The notes under the pieces were generated by a model that saw only the letters and a list, made by a program, of their open reading frames with translations, was not told the origin of the DNA and did no database searches. Below are positions 35,443 through 44,296 of a stretch of 64,000 nucleotides of DNA, piece after piece. Location of the stretch: positions 5,020,501 to 5,084,500 of the forward strand of contig NZ_CP070506.1 in NCBI RefSeq assembly GCF_016925675.1, written 5' to 3'. Every line of letters begins with the position of its first letter. Positions within the stretch are counted from its first letter, which is position 1. This DNA comes from Pseudomonas hygromyciniae (GTDB lineage: Bacteria > Pseudomonadota > Gammaproteobacteria > Pseudomonadales > Pseudomonadaceae). The translations under genes and the position numbers were made by a program.

Positions 35443-36132
35443 TCAAGGCCGCGAATTGTCGTCCTTCCAGGGCGCCGAGAGGTAACGCGTGCGGTTGAAC
35501 GTCTCAAGCCACTCCGGGCAAAACACCACCAAGGCACTGATCACCATGCCGTTGATGAAGGCTTCGGGAAAGATGATCAGCCACAGGTAGCCGATAAAGT
35601 CTTCGATCCATTCGGGCATGGCGAAGCGACCGTCCAGCCACAGCAAGCCCAGGCCGGCCAACAGGCACAGCAACGCCGACAATGCGGCGGCAAAAAAACC
35701 GGAACAGAAGATATACACGAAGGGGTTGCGCGGCTGCGCCCGCTCCACCAGCAACGCACATGTCTCGGTCACCAATACCGGTAAGAGGATCAGCAGTGCA
35801 CCGTTGACCCCGACCGCCGCCAGGTCCTGGCGCCCGAGCAGCACCAGGCCCAGTTGCGCAGCCAGCCCACCGACAATTGCCAGCGGCCAGTCGAGCAACA
35901 GGGTTACGGCGGTCATGCCAATAAAGTGGTAGGACACGCCGGTATCGAAATCCCGACGCACCAGCCACAGCATGAACAGCGCGAACACCGTGCCAAACAA
36001 CAAGTGCTGGCGCCGCCGGTCGGCAAACAGTTCGACCCAGGACGAGCGCAGGATCGCCCAAACAATCACCGGCGCATACAGCAGCCAGCCCAGCCACAGG
36101 GTTTGCGGCGCCAGCACGGCGGCACTGATCAC
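35443..36132 (-). CDS. Energy-coupling factor transporter permease-like protein (CbiM family)
   Basis: A 229-aa membrane protein with six to seven hydrophobic segments and the sequence YHFIGMTAVTLLLDWPLAIVGGLAAQLGLVLLG, typical of CbiM/NikM-like S components. The usual N-terminal MHI(P/M)E metal loop of true CbiM is absent, so substrate is uncertain. No cognate CbiQ/CbiO subunits are near. Its start overlaps the stop of the secreted protein at 36129 by four bases, implying one operon. Confidence 0.72.
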   Translation of the reverse strand: MISAAVLAPQTLWLGWLLYAPVIVWAILRSSWVELFADRRRQHLLFGTVFALFMLWLVRRDFDTGVSYHFIGMTAVTLLLDWPLAIVGGLAAQLGLVLLGRQDLAAVGVNGALLILLPVLVTETCALLVERAQPRNPFVYIFCSGFFAAALSALLCLLAGLGLLWLDGRFAMPEWIEDFIGYLWLIIFPEAFINGMVISALVVFCPEWLETFNRTRYLSAPWKDDNSRP

Positions 36133-36596
36133 GGCTGCAGCTGCTCCAGGGCCTGGCGCAGTTCGGTGGCAGAGCTGTATTCATGGCGCGCGACGAGCTT
36201 GCCGTCTTCCAATTGCAGCCATAACACTTTATCCACAGGCGCCGGATAACGCGGCGTGATCCGCGCATCACGGTCGAGCATGACCCGGTAGTTGTAGGCC
36301 TGCATCGCGGGGACGGCGAAGAGCTTGGCGATCAGCCTCGGCATACGCTGGATATCGGCGACAAACACCACATGGCGTGCCTCCAGATAGCCCTTGGGCC
36401 GGCCCTGCAATGCCGCATCCACCTGCTTGGCCGCGTCCATGCTGCGCGCTACCAGCAGGATCTGCGCCTGATTATCCAGGGTATAGGGCTGATCGAATTG
36501 ATCGAGCAGGGTCCACGGCGCCAGCCGCTCCCCCAGTTCAGCCGCCTGAGCCCATAGGGGCAGAAAGATCAGAAACACCGCAACCAAAAGCCTCAC
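36129..36596 (-). CDS. Exported thioredoxin-fold-like protein, function unknown
   Basis: A 155-aa protein with a signal peptide (MRLLVAVFLIFLPLWAQA, cleavage after AQA). The mature start ELGERLAPWTLLDQFDQPYTLD resembles AhpC/thioredoxin-like or YtfJ-like proteins, but the sequence contains no cysteine, so it cannot be a thiol redox enzyme. GTG at 36596 is selected because AAGGAG lies seven bases before it and it begins the signal peptide exactly; ATG at 36620 is an alternative. It is cotranscribed with the CbiM-like gene. Confidence 0.65.
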   Translation of the reverse strand: MRLLVAVFLIFLPLWAQAAELGERLAPWTLLDQFDQPYTLDNQAQILLVARSMDAAKQVDAALQGRPKGYLEARHVVFVADIQRMPRLIAKLFAVPAMQAYNYRVMLDRDARITPRYPAPVDKVLWLQLEDGKLVARHEYSSATELRQALEQLQP

Positions 36597-36698
36597 CGCG
36601 AACTCCTTGTGCAAAACCATCAACCGGACCGCCAGTCTACACCGAGCCTTTTCACACGGGACTTCCTGCGGTCATCATTTGAACGCTAAGCTGGAACC

Positions 36699-37328
36699 AT
36701 GGATGACTCAGATTATTTGCGCCTGCTCACCATAGCGGCCGAACAAGCCAACGCGTTCCTGTCCAATGCCCGCAAATGGGAGCGTGAGCGTTGGGTCTGC
36801 CAGCGCCTGCTACAAGGCCTGAATGTGCCCTACCGCGCCGAAGAGTTTCATGCCGCCGGTCAAGAGCCGCCGGATGTGCTGTTTCGTGATGCCAGTTTCG
36901 AAGTATTTTTTGTGCTGGACGAAGGCCGGCGCCTGAATGACGAATGGCGCGACGAACTGCTGCGGCGGCGCAGTGCTTTTTCCCTGAGCCAATTGGTGCG
37001 ACGTGAAGCAAAGCCCAGGCGCATTCCCGCCCATGAGTTCCTCCTGCGCCTGGCGCCGACCCTGCGCAAGAAGGCCCACAACTATAAAGAACGCGGCATG
37101 GACCTGGGGGAGCTGGATATCATCGCCTTCGCCAGCCTCAAACGCGAAGTGCTGGACCTCAACAGCCATTTCCCGCCGCCCACCGAATACCTTCGCCAGG
37201 GCTGGCGCTCGCTGTCATTGGTTGGCCCGACCTTTGCGCGCGTATTGTTCGCCCATCCGGACGCCCCGGATTTCTTGCGCAACAACCTGGGGCGCAGCAT
37301 AGTGTTCGACGTGGGTATCAGCCTGTAA
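36699..37328 (+). CDS. DUF1780 family protein
   Basis: A 209-aa soluble protein of the Pseudomonas DUF1780 family, beginning MDDSDYLRLLTIAAEQANAFLSNARKWERERWV. Family notes describe a putative endonuclease-like fold. Charged motifs EPPDVLFRDASFEVFFVLDEGRR fit a PD-(D/E)xK-like arrangement (D, then E with a polar partner), but this is only suggestive. It is followed 39 bp later by the DUF3094 gene. Confidence 0.75.
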   Translation: MDDSDYLRLLTIAAEQANAFLSNARKWERERWVCQRLLQGLNVPYRAEEFHAAGQEPPDVLFRDASFEVFFVLDEGRRLNDEWRDELLRRRSAFSLSQLVRREAKPRRIPAHEFLLRLAPTLRKKAHNYKERGMDLGELDIIAFASLKREVLDLNSHFPPPTEYLRQGWRSLSLVGPTFARVLFAHPDAPDFLRNNLGRSIVFDVGISL

Positions 37329-37367
37329 CGTGGTGCCCTTTTGCAACGTCTACCTGACGAGGCCTTT

Positions 37368-37541
37368 ATGACCAGCCGCCTGAACCCTGACGACCAACAA
37401 CATGTCGAAGAGTACCTGCAACTGTCCCAACACCAGGTTGAGCGCAAGCCTTTCCGGCCGTGGCTGCTCCTTGGGGTGGTGCTGATTGTGGTGATTGGCC
37501 TGGGCCTCCTGAGCCGCCTTTTGAGTTACCTGACGCTATGA
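37368..37541 (+). CDS. DUF3094 family single-span membrane protein
   Basis: A 57-aa protein, MTSRLNPDDQQHVEEYL-, with a basic PFRP-containing linker and one hydrophobic helix (PWLLLGVVLIVVIGLGLLSRLLSYL). It matches the small DUF3094 family of pseudomonads. GAGG precedes the ATG by eight bases. Function unknown. Confidence 0.75.
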   Translation: MTSRLNPDDQQHVEEYLQLSQHQVERKPFRPWLLLGVVLIVVIGLGLLSRLLSYLTL

Positions 37542-37601
37542 GCTGCCTGGCGCTCGCTCGGGTAACTGCACCGATTTCTTTTAGCCTTGCGAGATATCCC
37601 C

Positions 37602-38900
37602 ATGACCCATCGTATTATTATCGTCGGCGGCGGCGCCGGCGGCCTGGAGTTGGCTACCCGCCTGGGTAAGACTCTGGGCAAGCGCGGCACCGCCAGCATC
37701 ACCCTGGTGGACACCAACCTGACCCATATCTGGAAACCCCTGCTGCACGAAGTTGCCGCCGGCTCGCTGAACTCCTCTGAAGACGAACTCAATTACGTTG
37801 CCCAGGCAAAATGGAACCATTTCGAGTTCCAACTGGGGCGCATGAGCGGGCTCGATCGTGAACAGAAAAAAATCCAGCTGGCCGCGACCCTTGATGAAGA
37901 AGGCCGGGAACTGGTGCCTGCCCGCGTGTTGAGCTATGACACCCTGGTGATTGCTGTCGGCAGCACCACCAACGACTTCGGTACCGAAGGCGCGGCACAA
38001 CACTGTCTGTTCCTTGATACCCGCAAACAAGCGGAACGCTTCCACCAACAATTGCTCAACCACTACCTGCGCGCCCATGCCGGGCAAACTGACGTGGTGG
38101 AAAAAATCAGTGTGGCAATCGTTGGCGCTGGCGCTACCGGCGTCGAGTTGGCCGCAGAGTTGCACAACGCGGCCCATGAACTGGCGGCCTATGGCCTGGA
38201 CCGGATCAAGCCAGAAAACATGTCCATCACCCTGATCGAAGCCGGACCACGGGTATTGCCGGCCCTGCCAGAGCGGATCAGCGGACCTGTGCATAAAACC
38301 CTGGAAAAACTCGGGGTGACCGTCATGACCAACTCGGCAGTGAGTGAAGTCACCGCCGACAGCCTGATTACCAGCAGTGGCCAGGTGATTCCCGCCAGCC
38401 TCAAGGTATGGGCCGCAGGGATTCGCGCGCCGGGCTTCCTCAAGGACATTGACGGCCTGGAGACCAACCGCATCAACCAACTACAAGTGCAGCCAACGCT
38501 GCAGACCACCCGTGACGAGAATATCTTCGCCTTTGGTGACTGTGCGGCCTGCCCGCAGCCAGGGACCGACCGCAACGTTCCACCACGGGCGCAAGCGGCC
38601 CACCAGCAGGCGTCGTTGCTGGCCAAATCGCTGAAATTGCGTATCGAAGGCAAAGCACTGCCCAGCTACAAGTACACCGACTACGGCTCACTGATCTCGC
38701 TGTCGCGCTTTTCGGCTGTGGGTAACTTGATGGGCAACCTGACCGGCAGTGTGATGCTCGAAGGCTGGCTGGCGCGGATGTTCTATGTGTCGCTGTACCG
38801 CATGCACCAGATGGCGTTGTACGGGTTCTTCCGCACGATGATGTTGATGCTGGGCAGCAAGATTGGGCGGGGCACCGAGCCGCGGCTCAAACTTCACTAA
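37602..38900 (+). CDS. ndh: Type II NADH dehydrogenase (NDH-2)
   Basis: A 432-aa membrane-associated flavoprotein passing electrons from NADH to quinone without pumping protons. Two Rossmann motifs are present: FAD-binding IIIVGGGAGGLELATRLG at the N-terminus and NADH-binding VAIVGAGATGVELAAEL near residue 170. The FAD-closing motif IFAFGDCAACPQPG and the C-terminal amphipathic membrane-binding helices (YVSLYRMHQMALYGFFRTMMLMLGSK) follow. ATG at 37602 gives the canonical start MTHRIIIVGGG. Confidence 0.93.
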   Translation: MTHRIIIVGGGAGGLELATRLGKTLGKRGTASITLVDTNLTHIWKPLLHEVAAGSLNSSEDELNYVAQAKWNHFEFQLGRMSGLDREQKKIQLAATLDEEGRELVPARVLSYDTLVIAVGSTTNDFGTEGAAQHCLFLDTRKQAERFHQQLLNHYLRAHAGQTDVVEKISVAIVGAGATGVELAAELHNAAHELAAYGLDRIKPENMSITLIEAGPRVLPALPERISGPVHKTLEKLGVTVMTNSAVSEVTADSLITSSGQVIPASLKVWAAGIRAPGFLKDIDGLETNRINQLQVQPTLQTTRDENIFAFGDCAACPQPGTDRNVPPRAQAAHQQASLLAKSLKLRIEGKALPSYKYTDYGSLISLSRFSAVGNLMGNLTGSVMLEGWLARMFYVSLYRMHQMALYGFFRTMMLMLGSKIGRGTEPRLKLH

Positions 38901-38929
38901 CAACACGGCCCCGGACGGGGCAGGTCAAT

Positions 38930-38955
38930 GTGAGAGGGAGCTCGCACCCTCTCAC
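38930..38955. other. Perfect 9-bp inverted repeat after ndh
   Basis: GTGAGAGGG / CCCTCTCAC with an 8-nt loop, 30 bp after the ndh stop. There is no T-tract. It could protect the mRNA 3' end. Confidence 0.4.
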
Positions 38956-38983
38956 TGATCTGCGCGGTTGTTAAATTCCACGC

Positions 38984-39020
38984 AAAAAAAATCCCCGTAT
39001 CTTTCGATACGAGGATTTTT
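38984..39020. terminator. Bidirectional terminator between ndh and the tRNA cluster
   Basis: The stem ATCCCCGTATC / GATACGAGGAT (one mismatch) is flanked by A8 on the left and T5 on the right. It terminates the minus-strand tRNA transcript (long U-tract) and can also end ndh. Confidence 0.85.
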
Positions 39021-39024
39021 AATA

Positions 39025-39101
39025 TGGTCGGGGTAAGGGGATTCGAACTCCTGACATCCTGCTCCCAAAGCAGGCGCGCTACCGGACTGCGCTATACCCC
39101 G
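39025..39101 (-). tRNA. tRNA-Pro (TGG), copy 1
   Basis: 77 nt including encoded CCA. The acceptor is CGGGGTA and the anticodon loop TTTGGGA has anticodon TGG (CCA codons). Its sequence appears identical to the copy at 39279-39355. A terminator (39108-39133) lies immediately upstream of it in the direction of transcription. Confidence 0.97.
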
Positions 39102-39107
39102 GTAAAA

Positions 39108-39133
39108 AAAAGGCGACCTTTTCAAGTCGCCTT
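39108..39133 (-). terminator. Terminator inside the tRNA cluster
   Basis: AGGCGAC / GTCGCCT stem followed on the minus strand by a run of nine T. It lies between tRNA-Lys and tRNA-Pro copy 1, so copy 1 would need read-through or its own promoter. Confidence 0.75.
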
Positions 39134-39197
39134 CTTCGATCAGTGCTTTTGGCCTCTGATCTTAAGATTCGATTCCAGCGTTAACTGGTCTCAAAAA

Positions 39198-39273
39198 TGG
39201 TGGGTCGTGTGGGATTCGAACCTACGACCAATTGGTTAAAAGCCAACTGCTCTACCAACTGAGCTAACGACCC
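39198..39273 (-). tRNA. tRNA-Lys (TTT)
   Basis: 76 nt with encoded CCA: GGGTCGT acceptor, D-arm GCTCAGTTGGTAGAGC, anticodon TTT in CTTTTAA, T-loop TTCGAAT. Confidence 0.97.
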
Positions 39274-39278
39274 AAAAA

Positions 39279-39355
39279 TGGTCGGGGTAAGGGGATTCGA
39301 ACTCCTGACATCCTGCTCCCAAAGCAGGCGCGCTACCGGACTGCGCTATACCCCG
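39279..39355 (-). tRNA. tRNA-Pro (TGG), copy 2
   Basis: 77 nt with encoded CCA, the same sequence as the copy at 39025-39101. Located between tRNA-Asn and tRNA-Lys. Confidence 0.97.
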
Positions 39356-39364
39356 GTTTGAAAT

Positions 39365-39440
39365 TGGCTCCGTGACCAGGACTCGAACCTGGGACCCAAT
39401 GATTAACAGTCATTTGCTCTACCGACTGAGCTATCACGGA
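39365..39440 (-). tRNA. tRNA-Asn (GTT)
   Basis: 76 nt with encoded CCA: TCCGTGA acceptor, anticodon GTT in CTGTTAA, T-loop TTCGAGT. First gene of the minus-strand tRNA unit, about 90 bp from a strong promoter. Confidence 0.97.
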
Positions 39441-39530
39441 ACTACATATTTCAAAGTACAACTTTTACTGCGGTGTATCCTTCTCTTCGACGCTGTCCGT
39501 ATCGCTACGTTAGCGTGTCTGAGGCGCGCT

Positions 39531-39558
39531 ATTCTACAATCTTAAAAACCCCTGTCAA
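39531..39558 (-). promoter_or_regulatory. Sigma-70 promoter of the tRNA cluster
   Basis: On the minus strand a perfect -35 TTGACA (39558-39553), a 16-bp spacer and -10 TAGAAT (39536-39531) are followed by GCGCGCC, a discriminator of the type that confers stringent control on stable-RNA promoters. Confidence 0.8.
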
Positions 39559-39690
39559 CCCTTTAAATTGCTTTTAAGACAATGATTTGCGCTTCTTTCT
39601 GATTTCTCCTTGGGGAGAAGAAACCCTTGGGCTGACGTTGCTGCGGGGCGCACTTTACAAGCCTTTGCCTTACAGTTCAACGCCCTATCG

Positions 39691-39719
39691 AAAAAAAAGG
39701 CCCCGCAATGCGGGGCCTC
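39691..39719 (-). terminator. Rho-independent terminator of clpB
   Basis: GGCCCCGC / GCGGGGCC stem with an AAT-type loop and a run of eight T on the minus strand, 25 bp after the clpB stop. Confidence 0.9.
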
Positions 39720-39743
39720 TGCTTATAACCACCCAATCGGCGC

Positions 39744-42308
39744 TTAGTGGAAGACGATTTCGTCGTTTTCCACGGTGGCCTTGACGCTGGTCCCCGGCAT
39801 AAAGCTGCCCGAGAGGATCAGTTGGGCCAGCGGGTTCTCGATCCAGCGCTGGATCGCACGTTTCAATGGCCGCGCGCCATACACCGGGTCGTAACCTACA
39901 GCGATCAACTTGTCCAACGCCTCGCTGCTCAGTTCCAGCATCAGCTCGCGCTCCGCCAGACGGCTGCGCAGGCGGCCCAACTGGATCTCGGTGATCCCGG
40001 CGATCTGATCCCGCGCCAAAGGCTCGAAGATCACCACTTCATCGACCCGGTTGATAAATTCCGGGCGGAAGTGACTGGTCAGCGCATCCATTACCGCCGC
40101 ACGCTGACCTTCACGATCCCCGACCATTTCCTGGATCTGTACCGAGCCCAGGTTGGAGGTCATCACGATCACCGTATTACGGAAGTCCACGGTACGCCCG
40201 TGGCTGTCCGTCAGCCGGCCATCTTCCAGCACTTGCAGCAACACGTTGAACACATCCGGATGGGCCTTCTCGACCTCATCCAGCAGGATCACCGAGTAAG
40301 GCTTACGCCGTACCGCTTCGGTCAGGTAGCCGCCCTCCTCGTAACCCACATAGCCTGGTGGCGCCCCGATCAAGCGAGCCACGGAGTGTTTCTCCATGAA
40401 CTCGGACATATCAATGCGCACCATCGCCTCTTCGGTATCAAAGAGAAACTCGGCCAAGGCCTTGCATAGCTCAGTCTTACCCACACCGGTCGGGCCGAGG
40501 AACATGAACGAGCCGCTTGGGCGATTCGGGTCGGACAAACCGGCCCGTGAACGCCGTACCGCATTGGACACCGCTACCACGGCCTCTTCCTGGCCAATCA
40601 CGCGTTGGTGCAACAGGCTTTCCATACGCAACAGTTTGTCACGCTCGCCTTCCAGCATCTTCGATACGGGAATGCCGGTCCATTTGGAAACCACCTCGGC
40701 AATCTCTTCCTCGGTCACCTTGCTGCGCAACAACTGGTTTTCGCTGTGGCCATGCTGGTCGACCATTTGCAGGCTGCGCTCCAGGTCCGGGATCACCCCG
40801 TACTGCAACTCGGCCATGCGGTTCAGATCGCCCTTACGGCGTGCAGCCTCCAGTTCCTGGCGCGACTGCTCGATCTTTTGCTGGATCTGTGCGGATCCCT
40901 GTACTTCGGCTTTTTCCGAGGTCCAGATTTCTTCCAGGTCCGAATACTCACGTTCCAGGCGGACGATTTCTTCCTGGAGTTTTTCCAGGCGTTTCTTCGC
41001 TGCGTCATCGTCCTCTTTCTTCAGCGCCTGGGATTCGACTTTCAGTTGAATCAGCCGCCGCTCCAGGCGGTCCAGCACTTCAGGCTTGGAGTCGATCTCC
41101 ATGCGAATACGGCTGGCCGCTTCGTCGATCAGGTCGATGGCCTTGTCCGGCAACTGGCGATCAGTGATATAGCGATGGCTCAATTTGGCCGCCGCGATGA
41201 TCGCGCCGTCGGTGATCGCCACGCGGTGGTGGACTTCATAGCGCTCTTTGAGGCCACGCAGGATCGCGATGGTGTCTTCTTCGCTCGGCTCTTCTACCAG
41301 GACTTTCTGGAAACGACGCTCAAGGGCTGCGTCCTTTTCAATGTACTGGCGGTATTCGTTGAGCGTAGTTGCACCCACGCAATGCAACTCGCCCCGAGCC
41401 AGTGCTGGCTTGAGCATGTTGCCCGCGTCCATCGAGCCTTCGCCTTTACCGGCGCCGACCATAGTGTGCAGTTCGTCGATAAACAGAATGATCTGCCCTT
41501 CCTGCTTCGACAGCTCGTTAAGCAGGGATTTGAGGCGCTCTTCGAACTCGCCACGGAACTTGGCACCGGCGATCAACGCCCCCATGTCCAGGGACAGCAA
41601 GCGCTTGCCCTTGAGGCCGTCCGGCACCTCACCATTAATGATGCGCTGGGCCAGGCCTTCAGCGATGGCGGTTTTACCCACCCCAGGCTCGCCGATCAGC
41701 ACCGGGTTGTTCTTGGTGCGACGCTGCAGGACCTGGATGGTGCGACGAATTTCATCGTCACGCCCGATCACCGGGTCCAGCTTGCCGTCTTCGGCGCGCT
41801 TGGTCAGGTCGACGGTGTATTTGTCCAGGGCCTGGCGCGACTCCTCGTGATTGGGGTCATTCACCGCCTCGCCGCCGCGCAGGTTGTTGATGGCATTTTC
41901 CAGGGCCTTTTTGCTCACGCCCTGGCCCAGCAACAACTTGCCGAGCTTGCTGTTGTCGTCCATGGCAGCGAGCAGCACCAGCTCGCTGGAGATGAACTGG
42001 TCGCCCTTCTGCTGAGCCAGGCGGTCCGCCTGATTGAGCAGGCGCGCCAAATCCTGGGACATATTCACGTCGCCCGTCGGATTCTGGATTTTCGGCAGTT
42101 GGTCGAGCTCTTTGCTCAATTCCTTGCGCAGGCTGTTGACATCAAAGCCCACCTGCATCAGCAGGGGTTTGATCGAACCACCCTGCTGCTCGAGGAGCGC
42201 CTGCATCAAGTGCGCGGGCTCAATGGCCGGATGGTCGAGGCCAACCGCCAGGGATTGGGAATCCGATAACGCCAATTGTAATTTGCTGGTTAAACGATCA
42301 ATACGCAT
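39744..42308 (-). CDS. clpB: ATP-dependent disaggregase ClpB
   Basis: A hexameric Hsp100 chaperone (854 aa) that rescues aggregated proteins with DnaK. Domains in order: Clp N-repeat (1-145), AAA-1 with Walker A GEPGVGKT near residue 205 and [21 protein letters not shown], the ClpB-specific coiled-coil middle domain (about 400-525), and AAA-2 with Walker [12 protein letters not shown] near 605 and [12 protein letters not shown], ending in the C-terminal domain. Length is full. It is the last gene of rluD-pgeF-clpB. A clear sigma-32 promoter was not recognised in the 154-bp gap upstream. Confidence 0.97.
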   Translation of the reverse strand: MRIDRLTSKLQLALSDSQSLAVGLDHPAIEPAHLMQALLEQQGGSIKPLLMQVGFDVNSLRKELSKELDQLPKIQNPTGDVNMSQDLARLLNQADRLAQQKGDQFISSELVLLAAMDDNSKLGKLLLGQGVSKKALENAINNLRGGEAVNDPNHEESRQALDKYTVDLTKRAEDGKLDPVIGRDDEIRRTIQVLQRRTKNNPVLIGEPGVGKTAIAEGLAQRIINGEVPDGLKGKRLLSLDMGALIAGAKFRGEFEERLKSLLNELSKQEGQIILFIDELHTMVGAGKGEGSMDAGNMLKPALARGELHCVGATTLNEYRQYIEKDAALERRFQKVLVEEPSEEDTIAILRGLKERYEVHHRVAITDGAIIAAAKLSHRYITDRQLPDKAIDLIDEAASRIRMEIDSKPEVLDRLERRLIQLKVESQALKKEDDDAAKKRLEKLQEEIVRLEREYSDLEEIWTSEKAEVQGSAQIQQKIEQSRQELEAARRKGDLNRMAELQYGVIPDLERSLQMVDQHGHSENQLLRSKVTEEEIAEVVSKWTGIPVSKMLEGERDKLLRMESLLHQRVIGQEEAVVAVSNAVRRSRAGLSDPNRPSGSFMFLGPTGVGKTELCKALAEFLFDTEEAMVRIDMSEFMEKHSVARLIGAPPGYVGYEEGGYLTEAVRRKPYSVILLDEVEKAHPDVFNVLLQVLEDGRLTDSHGRTVDFRNTVIVMTSNLGSVQIQEMVGDREGQRAAVMDALTSHFRPEFINRVDEVVIFEPLARDQIAGITEIQLGRLRSRLAERELMLELSSEALDKLIAVGYDPVYGARPLKRAIQRWIENPLAQLILSGSFMPGTSVKATVENDEIVFH

Positions 42309-42340
42309 TAGTCACCTTCCTTTTGAGCAGGCCGGAGCTA

Positions 42341-42380
42341 TGTGCGAGCGAGGCTGCTCGCGATTAACGCATCCTGAATG
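42341..42380. repeat. Degenerate half-REPIN upstream of clpB
   Basis: TGTGCGAGCGAGGCTGCTCGCGATTAACGCATCCTGAATGA-like sequence. The left part is a decayed GTAGGAGCGAGC REP arm, and TTAACGC/CTGAATGA resembles REPIN centres seen elsewhere in the window. No right arm remains. Confidence 0.5.
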
Positions 42381-42462
42381 AAGAAACCTGCCAGATACCC
42401 TTATAGATGGGGTGGATTCTGGAGGATTCAAGCCGGCAATGCATGATATGGATCAGCAGAGT

Positions 42463-43188
42463 CTAGCGTTCGAGCCAGATCAGGGAGGCAAATCGACCGG
42501 TGCGCGGGCTGCGCCGGTAAGAAAAGAAGCGTGGGTCGGTCACGGTACACAAACCGCCACCGTAAACGGCGGTAATACCGCGCGCAGCCAGGCGCAGACG
42601 CGCCAACTGATAGATGTCGGCCAGGAACTTGCCAGGATTATGGCTGGGAACGAACGCCTGCGCGGTCTGTGGATGTTGCTGCACGAAGGCTTCACGCACT
42701 TCCGGGCCCACTTCAAAGGCCTTCGGGCCAATCGCCGGGCCTAACCAGACCAGTACGTCAGCAGGCGCAGCGTCCAGGCTTTCGGCGGCAGCTTCCAGCA
42801 CACCCGCAGCCAGTCCACGCCAACCGGCATGGGCAGCGGCAACCCGGGTGCCGGCTTTGTTGCAAAACAAGGCCGGTAGGCAATCAGCGGTCATCGCCGT
42901 GCAGGCGATGCCGGGCGTATCGGTCCAACTGCCGTCTGCCTCGGCAATTTGCCCAGGGTCGGCCTCGACCACGACCACACCATGGACCTGGCGCAGCCAT
43001 GCTGGCTGGATATCGAACGCGGCAGTGAGGCGACGGCGATTCTCAAGCACAGCCTCAGGGCTGTCCTCGACATGATCGCCAAGATTGAGGCTGTCGAACG
43101 GCGCCAGGCTGACGCCGCCCGCACGGGTGGTGACGCAGGCTTTCACCCCGGCCGGCGCAGGCCAGTCAGGAATCAGCCAGTCATTCAT
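42463..43188 (-). CDS. pgeF: Peptidoglycan editing factor PgeF (YfiH/LACC1 family)
   Basis: A 241-aa cytosolic protein of the multicopper polyphenol oxidase-like family. In E. coli it corrects misincorporated amino acids in muropeptide precursors (UDP-MurNAc-L-Ser). Zinc-site motifs are visible: RQVHG, DCLPALF and AAHAGWRGLAAGVLEA. It overlaps the rluD stop by four bases, forming rluD-pgeF-clpB, a conserved gammaproteobacterial arrangement. Confidence 0.92.
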   Translation of the reverse strand: MNDWLIPDWPAPAGVKACVTTRAGGVSLAPFDSLNLGDHVEDSPEAVLENRRRLTAAFDIQPAWLRQVHGVVVVEADPGQIAEADGSWTDTPGIACTAMTADCLPALFCNKAGTRVAAAHAGWRGLAAGVLEAAAESLDAAPADVLVWLGPAIGPKAFEVGPEVREAFVQQHPQTAQAFVPSHNPGKFLADIYQLARLRLAARGITAVYGGGLCTVTDPRFFSYRRSPRTGRFASLIWLER

Positions 43189-44147
43189 CCGACAAAGGCC
43201 TCGCGGTCCTGCTTGAGCAGCGACAACAACCAGACAAAGTCATCGGGCAATGGCGATTCCCAGCTCATCCGCTCACCGCTCGTCGGATGATCCAGCTCCA
43301 GGAAGCGTGCATGCAGCGCCTGGCGCGGGAACGACTTGAGCGATTCAACCATGGTCACACTGGCGGCCGGCGGAATACGGAAACGACCACCGTAGGCCGG
43401 ATCGCCGACCAACGGGAAGTTGATATGCGCCATATGCACCCGGATCTGGTGGGTACGCCCAGTTTCCAGTTTGACCCGCACATGGGTGTGGGAACGGAAA
43501 CGCTCCAGCACGCGGTAGTGGCTGACGGCCTGCTTGCCACCCTCCATCACCGCCATGCGCTGGCGCTGCTGGCCGTGACGACCGATAGGCGCATTGATCT
43601 TGCCACCGGCTACGACCACACCAATCACGATGCACTCATAGATGCGGCTGACGCTGCGGCTCTGCAATTGTGTGACCAACTGCGTCTGCGCCTGGATGGT
43701 CTTGGCCACCACCATCAGACCGGTGGTGTCCTTGTCCAGGCGGTGGACAATGCCGCAGCGCGGGACATTGATGATGTCCGGCACATGGTGCAACAAGGCA
43801 TTGAGCAAGGTGCCATCAGCGTGCCCGGCTGCCGGGTGAACCACCAGGCCTGCGGGTTTGTTGATCACCAGGATGTCGTCGTCTTCATAGACGATATCCA
43901 GCTCGATGTCCTGGGCGATCCATTCTCCCTGGGCTTCCTGCTCGGCAGTCAGCTCAAGAACCGAACCGCCATGAACTATGTCTCGCGGGCGGATAACCGC
44001 TCCATCCACAGTCAGGCGGCCGTCTTTGATCCAGGCGGAAAGGCGCGAGCGCGAGTGCTCAGCGAATAGTTGTGCGGCGACTTGATCGAGGCGTTGGCCG
44101 CCCAATTCGGACGGCACCTCTGCGCGAAGTTCAATTTTATCGGACAT
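43185..44147 (-). CDS. rluD: 23S rRNA pseudouridine synthase RluD
   Basis: A 320-aa synthase making pseudouridines 1911/1915/1917 in helix 69 of 23S rRNA. An N-terminal S4 domain (GGQRLDQVAAQLFAEHSRSRLSAWIKDGRLTV-type) precedes the catalytic RluA-type domain with Asp138 in GIVHRLDKDTTG. The C-terminal LETGRTHQIRVHMAHI is also typical. It is divergent from bamD with a 149-bp spacer, as in E. coli. Confidence 0.95.
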   Translation of the reverse strand: MSDKIELRAEVPSELGGQRLDQVAAQLFAEHSRSRLSAWIKDGRLTVDGAVIRPRDIVHGGSVLELTAEQEAQGEWIAQDIELDIVYEDDDILVINKPAGLVVHPAAGHADGTLLNALLHHVPDIINVPRCGIVHRLDKDTTGLMVVAKTIQAQTQLVTQLQSRSVSRIYECIVIGVVVAGGKINAPIGRHGQQRQRMAVMEGGKQAVSHYRVLERFRSHTHVRVKLETGRTHQIRVHMAHINFPLVGDPAYGGRFRIPPAASVTMVESLKSFPRQALHARFLELDHPTSGERMSWESPLPDDFVWLLSLLKQDREAFVG

Positions 44148-44296
44148 GCTCAGACTAGGCGTGGCACAGCCTTTGGTTTCGGCTGCGCGCTTGTGGTTAA
44201 ATACGGCGTCTTTTGCCCCGAGGCTTTCATCGGGGCGCTCATCATAACAGGACGGCCCCGCCCAAGACAGCGGCCGTCATAGGGACGCAAGCCGCC

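Larger units (their letters stand above)
39441..39743. other. 303-bp region between the tRNA cluster and clpB
   Basis: No gene is seen. It contains the tRNA promoter (39531-39558) with a GC-rich discriminator, AT-rich upstream DNA around 39540-39600 that may act as an UP element, and the clpB terminator at 39691-39719. Confidence 0.7.

Noticed and set aside
38930..38955. Terminator after ndh
   Set aside because: A perfect stem but no U-tract; the functional terminator is at 38984-39020.
40605..42269. 554-codon plus-strand frame opposite clpB
   Set aside because: Shadow of clpB with no independent start signal.
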